10,099 bases of DNA from Atopobium sp. (lineage in GTDB: Bacteria > Actinomycetota > Coriobacteriia > Coriobacteriales > Atopobiaceae), in contig JABZHD010000029.1 of NCBI GenBank assembly GCA_015259045.1, positions 1 through 10,099 on the forward strand, written 5' to 3'. A model generated the notes under the pieces. It searched no databases. It saw only the letters and a program-made list of their open reading frames with translations, and was not told the DNA's origin. The stretch's first letter is position 1. The number at the start of each line of letters is the position of its first letter. Of the stretch, positions 6,021 to 10,099 are shown piece after piece. The translations under genes and the position numbers were made by a program.

Positions 6021-6051
6021 CAACGCGCGTACCGTCGTTTCTACGCGCTTG
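6021..6051 (+). promoter_or_regulatory. Inverted repeat in the leader of the PTS operon
   Basis: GCGCGTA (6025-6031) and TACGCGC (6042-6048) pair perfectly around 10 nt; with one bulged C the stem extends to CAA/TTG (6021-6023 with 6049-6051). It lies about 20 nt upstream of the ribosome site and has no T-run, so it is either an operator or an RNA leader structure rather than a terminator. Confidence 0.45.
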
Positions 6052-6082
6052 CACACACGCGTTTTGTTGAAAGGGGTTTTGT

Positions 6083-7552
6083 ATGCCTGTTGTTGAGTTT
6101 TTTGTAAACGTGTTATCAACACCAGCCATCCTAGTTGGTCTTGTTGCCCTGCTAGGTTTGGCGCTTCAGGGAAAGCCAGTTGAGGACCTCATCAAGGGCA
6201 CCCTCAAGACCATCGTTGGCTTCCTTGTTCTTTCTGCAGGTGCAGGTTTCTTGCAGACCGGTTCCCTCCTTGCCTTTGGCGAGATTTTCAACTTTGCCTT
6301 TGACATGCAGGGTGTCGTCCCAAACAACGAGGCCGTCGTCTCGCTGGCACTTGGCGAGTTTGGTCAGGCAACCGCAATCATCATGTGCATCGGCATGGTC
6401 CTGAACATTGTCCTCGCACGTTTTTCTCGCTTTAACTACATCTTCCTCACCGGCCACCACACTCTCTACATGGCAGCTATGCTCGCCATCATCCTGCACG
6501 TCGGTGGTCTTTCCGGTTGGATGCTCTACATCTCCGGCGCATGCCTGCTTGCTCTGATTATGGTTCTGTCTCCTGCATACTGCCAGCCAACCATGCGCAA
6601 GGTTACCGGCAGCGATTCCGTTGCACTTGGCCACTTCGGCGGCGCTGGTTACTGGCTTGCCGGTATGGTCGGTAAGCTCTTTGCTTCCGATCGCGAGAAT
6701 AGCACCGAGAATATCAAATTCTCCAAGCGCCTGATCTTCCTGCGCGACAACACCGTTTCTATTGGTCTGACCATGATCGTCATGTTTTTGGTTATCACCG
6801 GCGTCGCTGTTAGCCGTGGCCTTCTAACCCTGGTACCTGCAGGAACTGCCGCTGCAGAGTTTGCCTCTAACCCACAGTATGCGGGCCTTCAGCACCTCGG
6901 CGACCTGCTGAACATTGGTACCGAGACCACCACTAACTGGATTGTCTGGGCATTTACCCGCGGCCTTTCCTTCGCAGGTGGTGTTTACATCATTCTGTCC
7001 GGTGTCCGTCTGATCATTGGCGAGATTGTTCCTGCATTCAAGGGTATTGCTCAGAAGCTTGTCCCTGGTGCAAAGCCAGCAATCGACTGCCCAATCGCAT
7101 TCACCTATGCTCCAAACGCCGTTATCATCGGCTTCCTGAGCTCCTTCGTTGGCGGCATCCTGGGTCTGCTTATCCTTGGTGTCATTAATGCACAGATCGC
7201 AGCTATTGCCCTGATTCTCCCAGGCGTTGTTCCTCACTTCTTCTGCGGCGCAACCGCAGGTGTCTTTGGTAACGCAGAGGGCGGCATCAAGGGCTGCATC
7301 GCTGGCTCTTTTGTCCACGGCCTGCTCATTACCTTCTTGCCTGCACTGTGCATGCCAGTCTTTACTCTCATGGGCTTCACCTCCGCTACCTTCTCCGACG
7401 CTGACTTTTCCATCATGGCGCTGATCTTTGGTAACGTTGCTCTGAACGTCCAGGGTGCAGTTCTCACGGGCATCTGCGTTATCTGTTTCTGCCTCCCAAT
7501 TCTCTTCAACCTTGTTGCTCCTAAGAAGGCAGAAGAGAAGAAGGCCGAGTAG
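6083..7552 (+). CDS. ulaA: PTS ascorbate-type permease, EIIC component (UlaA/SgaT family)
   Basis: Membrane channel of a phosphotransferase system that moves a sugar-like substrate inward while EIIB phosphorylates it. The 489-residue protein is very hydrophobic, with about ten or more membrane segments from residue 10 on. It matches the UlaA family in length and in blocks I recognise: IKGTLKTIVGFLVLSAGAGF (37-56), FNYIFLTGHHTLYM, FLRDNTVSIGLTMIVMF, and PGAKPAIDCPIAFTYAPNAV, which parallels 'PGAVLAIDC...SFAPNAV' of E. coli UlaA. The C-terminus is a charged KKAEEKKAE tail. A GAAAGGGG ribosome site precedes the ATG. L-ascorbate is the known substrate of the family's best-studied member, but the window lacks the ascorbate-6-phosphate catabolic genes (ulaDEFG), so another pentose- or pentitol-like substrate is possible. 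It is the first gene of the cluster. Confidence 0.9.
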   Translation: MPVVEFFVNVLSTPAILVGLVALLGLALQGKPVEDLIKGTLKTIVGFLVLSAGAGFLQTGSLLAFGEIFNFAFDMQGVVPNNEAVVSLALGEFGQATAIIMCIGMVLNIVLARFSRFNYIFLTGHHTLYMAAMLAIILHVGGLSGWMLYISGACLLALIMVLSPAYCQPTMRKVTGSDSVALGHFGGAGYWLAGMVGKLFASDRENSTENIKFSKRLIFLRDNTVSIGLTMIVMFLVITGVAVSRGLLTLVPAGTAAAEFASNPQYAGLQHLGDLLNIGTETTTNWIVWAFTRGLSFAGGVYIILSGVRLIIGEIVPAFKGIAQKLVPGAKPAIDCPIAFTYAPNAVIIGFLSSFVGGILGLLILGVINAQIAAIALILPGVVPHFFCGATAGVFGNAEGGIKGCIAGSFVHGLLITFLPALCMPVFTLMGFTSATFSDADFSIMALIFGNVALNVQGAVLTGICVICFCLPILFNLVAPKKAEEKKAE

Positions 7553-7623
7553 CATCCGCTTACAGAATTGCAGATAAACATCGCAGTTACTGTAGAAAAT
7601 GCGAGTAGAATCTAAGTATCTAG

Positions 7624-7658
7624 GTCGGGCTTCGTCCTTGGATGGGGCCCGACTTTTT
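7624..7658 (+). terminator. Intercistronic terminator between EIIC and EIIB
   Basis: A continuous 13-bp stem: GTCGGGCTTCGTC (7624-7636) with GATGGGGCCCGAC (7641-7653), including three G-U pairs, and a CTTG tetraloop. Five T residues follow (7654-7658). It stands inside what otherwise looks like one operon, so it may lower expression of the downstream genes relative to the permease. A smaller inverted repeat, CCACGT (7662-7667) with ACGTGG (7682-7687), follows before the EIIB ribosome site. Confidence 0.75.
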
Positions 7659-7706
7659 AACCCACGTAACCCACATATCACACGTGGTGAATTGAAAGGG
7701 GCTTTT

Positions 7707-7991
7707 ATGGCTATCCAGAAGATCCTTTGCTGTTGCGGAAGTGGACTTGGCTCCAGCCTTATGGTTGAGATGCAGATCCAGGACGTCCTGAACGAGCTGG
7801 GCGTGAGCGGCGTCGAGGTTGAGCACTCAACCGTTTCCGACGTTACTCCTGGCGCAGCTGACCTCTTTATTGTTGCTCGCGACCTTGAGGATTTTATCGC
7901 CGGCATTCCAGAAGACGAGAAGATCGTTCTCTCTAACATTCTTGATAAGGATGAAATGAAGGAAAAGCTTACCGAGAAGTTCGGTCTGTAA
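7707..7991 (+). CDS. ulaB: PTS EIIB component, ascorbate/lactose-like (UlaB type)
   Basis: Cytoplasmic phosphocarrier that takes phosphate from EIIA onto a cysteine and passes it to the substrate bound by EIIC. The 94-residue protein begins IQKILCCCGSGLGSSLMVEM: a first beta strand followed by the P-loop-like CGSGLGSS typical of PTS IIB. By alignment with UlaB (VCGNGQGSS) the phosphorylated residue should be Cys10, the last of three consecutive cysteines. The rest (VEVEHSTVSDV, DLFIVARDLEDFI, IVLSNILDKDEM) fits the alternating strand-helix fold. The ATG at 7707 has GAAAGGGG just upstream; an in-frame start at 7599 runs through the terminator and is rejected. No EIIA is present in the window, so it must come from elsewhere. 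The transketolase genes start 36 nt later. Confidence 0.9.
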   Translation: MAIQKILCCCGSGLGSSLMVEMQIQDVLNELGVSGVEVEHSTVSDVTPGAADLFIVARDLEDFIAGIPEDEKIVLSNILDKDEMKEKLTEKFGL

Positions 7992-8027
7992 GCGCGGTTT
8001 TGCATATAGCATGTGAAAGGAAATTAC

Positions 8028-8849
8028 ATGGACGTCGACCTTAAACAGGTTGCTCGTGAGGTGCGTAAAAGCATTCTCACGCAGGTCTTTACGGCCAAAT
8101 CCGGCCATCCCGGTGGCTCACTTTCTGCAACAGAAATCCTGACGTATCTCTACTTCAAGGAGATGCACGTAGACCCCACCAAGCCTAACTGCCCCTGCAG
8201 GGATCGCTTTGTGCTTTCAAAGGGTCATGTTGCCCCAGCGCTTTACGGCGTTTTGGCCGAGCGCGGTTTCTTCCCCAAGGAGGAGCTCAAGACCTTCCGT
8301 GCGCTCAACTCACGCCTTCAGGGTCATCCAAACATGAACGACACACCTGGCGTTGACATGAGCACCGGTTCCCTGGGCCAGGGTGTTTCAACCGCTGTTG
8401 GTATGGCGCTTGCGGGCAAGAAGTTCAACAAGGACTACCGCGTCTACGCACTCTTGGGTGACGGCGAGATCGAGGAAGGCCAGGTCTGGGAGGCAGCTAT
8501 GTTCGCCGGCAATCACCAGCTTGATAACCTCACACTCATCGTTGACAACAATAACCTGCAGCTCGACGGCACACTCGAGCAAATCAATACGCCACAGCCA
8601 ATTGGCGAGAAGTTCAAGGCGTTCAAATTCTACGTCATTGAGGTAGCTGATGGACACGACTTTGACCAGCTTGCAGCTGCATTTGCTGAGGCTCGCACTA
8701 TTACGGGTCAGCCGACCGTTATCGTTGCCCACACCGTAAAGGGCAAGGGCGTCTCCTTCATGGAGAACCAGGTAGGCTGGCACGGCAAGGCTCCTAACCA
8801 GGAGCAATACGAGCAGGCACTTAAAGAGCTTGAGGGAGAGGTGGCATAA
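8028..8849 (+). CDS. tkt: Transketolase, N-terminal subunit (thiamine diphosphate-binding)
   Basis: First half of a split transketolase, which moves two-carbon ketol units between ketose and aldose phosphates (for example xylulose 5-P with ribose 5-P or erythrose 4-P). The 273-residue protein shows SGHPGGSLSATEIL (25-38), DRFVLSKGHVAPALY, GHPNMNDTPGVDMSTGSLGQG, and the thiamine diphosphate/Mg motif GDGEIEEGQVWE (144-155) closing with DNNN (173-176). Full-length bacterial transketolases are about 660 residues; here the pyrimidine-binding and C-terminal parts lie in the next gene, an arrangement common in archaea, Firmicutes and actinobacteria. The ATG at 8028 follows GAAAGGA (8015-8021); an in-frame GTG at 8013 is upstream of that ribosome site and is rejected. 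The next gene starts 1 nt after the stop, indicating translational coupling. Confidence 0.95.
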   Translation: MDVDLKQVAREVRKSILTQVFTAKSGHPGGSLSATEILTYLYFKEMHVDPTKPNCPCRDRFVLSKGHVAPALYGVLAERGFFPKEELKTFRALNSRLQGHPNMNDTPGVDMSTGSLGQGVSTAVGMALAGKKFNKDYRVYALLGDGEIEEGQVWEAAMFAGNHQLDNLTLIVDNNNLQLDGTLEQINTPQPIGEKFKAFKFYVIEVADGHDFDQLAAAFAEARTITGQPTVIVAHTVKGKGVSFMENQVGWHGKAPNQEQYEQALKELEGEVA

Positions 8850-8850
8850 C

Positions 8851-9792
8851 ATGGCAGACGTACAGAAAATTGCCACCAGAGAGGCTTACGGAAAAGCCCT
8901 GGTAGAGCTTGGTAAAGAGCACGACGATCTTCTCGTCTTTGATGCTGACTTGGCAGAGGCTACTCGTTCCGGCAAGTATGGCGAGGAGTATCCTGATCGC
9001 TTTGTGGACTGCGGAATTGCTGAGGCCAACATGATTGGTATGGCAGCTGGCGTCGCAGCTACTGGTCACAAGGTCTTTGCAACTTCGTTTGCAATGTTTA
9101 CGTCTGGTCGTGCGTTTGAGCAGATCAGAAACTCGGTGGGTTACCCTCACCTAAACGTTAAGATTGGCGCTACCCACGGAGGTCTCTCGGTAGGAGAGGA
9201 CGGCGCTACTCACCAGTGTAACGAGGATATTGCTGTTATGCGTACCATTCCTGGTATGACCGTTATCATCCCGTCTGACGCCGTTGAGGCTGAGGCCGCC
9301 GTCAAGGCCGCTTACGACCATGACGGTCCTGTTTACATGCGCTTTGGCCGCCTTCCAGTTCCTGTATTCAATACCAACCCTGATTACCATTTTGAGCTGG
9401 GCAAAGGCATTGTCCTCAAGGAGGGCACTGACGTCACGCTGGTAGCTTGCGGCCTTATGGTTCCTGTAGCACTTGAGGTTGCTGAGCAGCTGGCAGCCGA
9501 GGGTGTCAACGCTGAGGTTATTAACATCCATACCATCAAGCCTCTGGATACTGAGTTGATTACCGCTTCTGCAGCAAAGACCGGCAAGGTTGTGACCATT
9601 GAGGAGCACTCCGTTATCGGCGGTCTGGGCAGCGCGGTCTGCCAGGCACTTTCCGAGAACGCTCCTGTTCCTGTTAAGGTCATCGGCGTCCAGGACACCT
9701 ATGGCGAGTCCGGACCAGCTCTTCAGGTTCTTGCCAAGTACGGCCTGGATACCCCAAGTGTCCTTGCATCCGTCAAGGACTTCTTGAAGTAA
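8851..9792 (+). CDS. tkt: Transketolase, C-terminal subunit
   Basis: Second half of the split transketolase, 313 residues. It contains the pyrimidine-binding domain (about 1-170) with DADLAEATRSGKYGEEYPDR and FVDCGIAEANMIGMAAG, where Glu58 corresponds to the glutamate that activates the thiamine aminopyrimidine ring, followed by GATHGGLSVGEDGATHQ (TPP/phosphate region). The C-terminal transketolase domain (about 190-313) has VTLVACGLMVPVALEVAEQL, VINIHTIKPLD and VVTIEEHSVIGGLGSAV. A DXS or pyruvate dehydrogenase E1-beta identity is less likely, since the preceding gene supplies the matching N-half and the pair has transketolase-type motifs. The ribosome site GAGGGAGAGG lies inside the end of the first subunit gene. 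The transcript should end at the hairpin 9875-9910. Context suggests the enzyme processes pentose phosphate made from the imported substrate. Confidence 0.95.
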   Translation: MADVQKIATREAYGKALVELGKEHDDLLVFDADLAEATRSGKYGEEYPDRFVDCGIAEANMIGMAAGVAATGHKVFATSFAMFTSGRAFEQIRNSVGYPHLNVKIGATHGGLSVGEDGATHQCNEDIAVMRTIPGMTVIIPSDAVEAEAAVKAAYDHDGPVYMRFGRLPVPVFNTNPDYHFELGKGIVLKEGTDVTLVACGLMVPVALEVAEQLAAEGVNAEVINIHTIKPLDTELITASAAKTGKVVTIEEHSVIGGLGSAVCQALSENAPVPVKVIGVQDTYGESGPALQVLAKYGLDTPSVLASVKDFLK

Positions 9793-9800
9793 GTGCTTAC

Positions 9801-9870
9801 GTCCTCGGCGCACGTCACTGAGCGTCCTCCGAGCGTCAATGCGTCTCAACAGCGCATGTTACCGTCGCAC
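9801..9870 (+). repeat. Degenerate GTC-N-GC repeats after the transketolase genes (possible array 3)
   Basis: GTC-starting units occur at 9801, 9814, 9824, 9835, 9843 and 9864, each preceded by AC, GC or CC, with unit lengths 13, 10, 11, 8 and 21 (the last splits as 11 plus 10, with GCATG at 9854). The core GCGTC is shared with arrays 1 and 2, and the place (between stop codon and terminator) is the same as array 1. The phase is much looser, so kinship is uncertain. Confidence 0.4.
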
Positions 9871-9874
9871 AAAC

Positions 9875-9910
9875 AAAGCCCTTCTCGTCATCTGGCGAGA
9901 AGGGCTTTTT
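9875..9910 (+). terminator. Terminator of the PTS-transketolase operon
   Basis: Perfect 13-bp stem AAAGCCCTTCTCG (9875-9887) with CGAGAAGGGCTTT (9896-9908), 8-nt loop, T-run 9906-9910. Confidence 0.93.
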
Positions 9911-9955
9911 GCGTGCAGAGAATTTGCAGTGCTATCAGATCGCTCAGTATTACCG

Positions 9956-10044
9956 CGCCTGAAAAGTGCAAAGAATCTGTATTTGAGCCACCGATTCTTT
10001 TGCAAAATCAGGCGAATCCACAGATTCTTTGATGAAATCAGGCG
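9956..10044. repeat. Three copies of a split 22-bp motif, GATTCTTT-N7-TCAGGCG
   Basis: Copies at 9993-10014 and 10023-10044 on the plus strand are exactly 30 bp apart; a third at 9956-9977 is on the minus strand. All three keep GATTCTTT and TCAGGCG with 7 variable bases between. The first and third copies also create an exact 12-bp inverted repeat (9969-9980 with 10020-10031). The region 9911-10099 has no visible gene; a hairpin ATGAGC/GCTCAT (10075-10093) sits at the window edge. It is possibly a regulatory region for a gene beyond the window. Confidence 0.6.
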
Positions 10045-10099
10045 CGAGAAAGTTAAAGCAATTATGCCGGATTCATGAGCCTGAAATGCTCATTTAGTC

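Larger units (their letters stand above)
5488..6082. other. Gene-free AT-rich region between tRNA-Pro and the PTS operon
   Basis: About 595 bases with no convincing coding region on either strand. Holds, left to right: a T-run and 11-bp palindrome after the tRNA; a 24-bp inverted-repeat pair (5554-5732); a stretch with short coding-like fragments on the minus strand (roughly 5765-5930) broken by stops; a direct repeat ACGTTTA with matching flanks (5935 and 6011); a possible -10 box TACAAT (5990-5995) without a good -35; and a leader hairpin (6021-6051) before the PTS gene. The base composition is clearly more AT-rich than the flanking genes. Confidence 0.7.

Noticed and set aside
6824..8005. 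Long minus-strand open frame (393 codons) opposite the PTS genes
   Set aside because: It is antisense to strongly recognised EIIC and EIIB genes, with low-complexity Asp/Lys/Ala-rich sequence typical of an antisense shadow and no ribosome site.

Overview
The window looks like chromosomal DNA from an actinobacterium of the class Coriobacteriia, probably near Atopobium/Lancefieldella or Olsenella. That placement is inferred from overall protein character and from a Veg protein next to ispE in a moderate-GC genome with actinobacterial-style housekeeping genes. No sequence search was run. Almost all genes point right; one points left.

Layout. At 1-146 lies the C-terminal tail of a HAD-IIB (Cof-type) phosphatase. 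A tRNA-Val(UAC) with its own terminator follows at 235-348. Next is a tight pair, rph (RNase PH, tRNA 3'-end trimming) and rdgB (XTP/dITP pyrophosphatase), ended by an 11-bp tandem array and a strong terminator. nagB (glucosamine-6-phosphate deaminase) stands alone with its own terminator. That terminator also works in the other direction for the convergent gene, an unrecognised two-helix membrane protein at 3717-2983. This gene has a recognisable promoter and a 17-bp palindrome at its likely transcription start. A second 11-bp tandem array, in the opposite orientation, fills the divergent gap. A good promoter then drives veg and ispE, followed by tRNA-Pro(CGG).

The stretch 5488-6082 is about 600 bases, AT-rich and without a convincing gene. 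It holds a pair of near-perfect 24-bp inverted repeats about 180 bp across (possibly a small non-autonomous element) and a leader hairpin. After it comes a sugar-uptake cluster: an UlaA-type PTS IIC, a small PTS IIB, and the two halves of a split transketolase, closed by a terminator at 9875-9910. The likely logic is uptake and phosphorylation of an ascorbate- or pentose-type substrate, with products feeding the non-oxidative pentose phosphate pathway through transketolase. No IIA component lies in the window, and a terminator hairpin sits between IIC and IIB.

The genes are mostly well-known families. The least explained material is between them: two arrays of an 11-bp unit sharing the core TCGCGTCAG, in exact 11-bp phase over long runs; a weaker third relative after the transketolase genes; a 24-bp inverted-repeat pair; and, at the right edge, three copies of the split motif GATTCTTT-N7-TCAGGCG.
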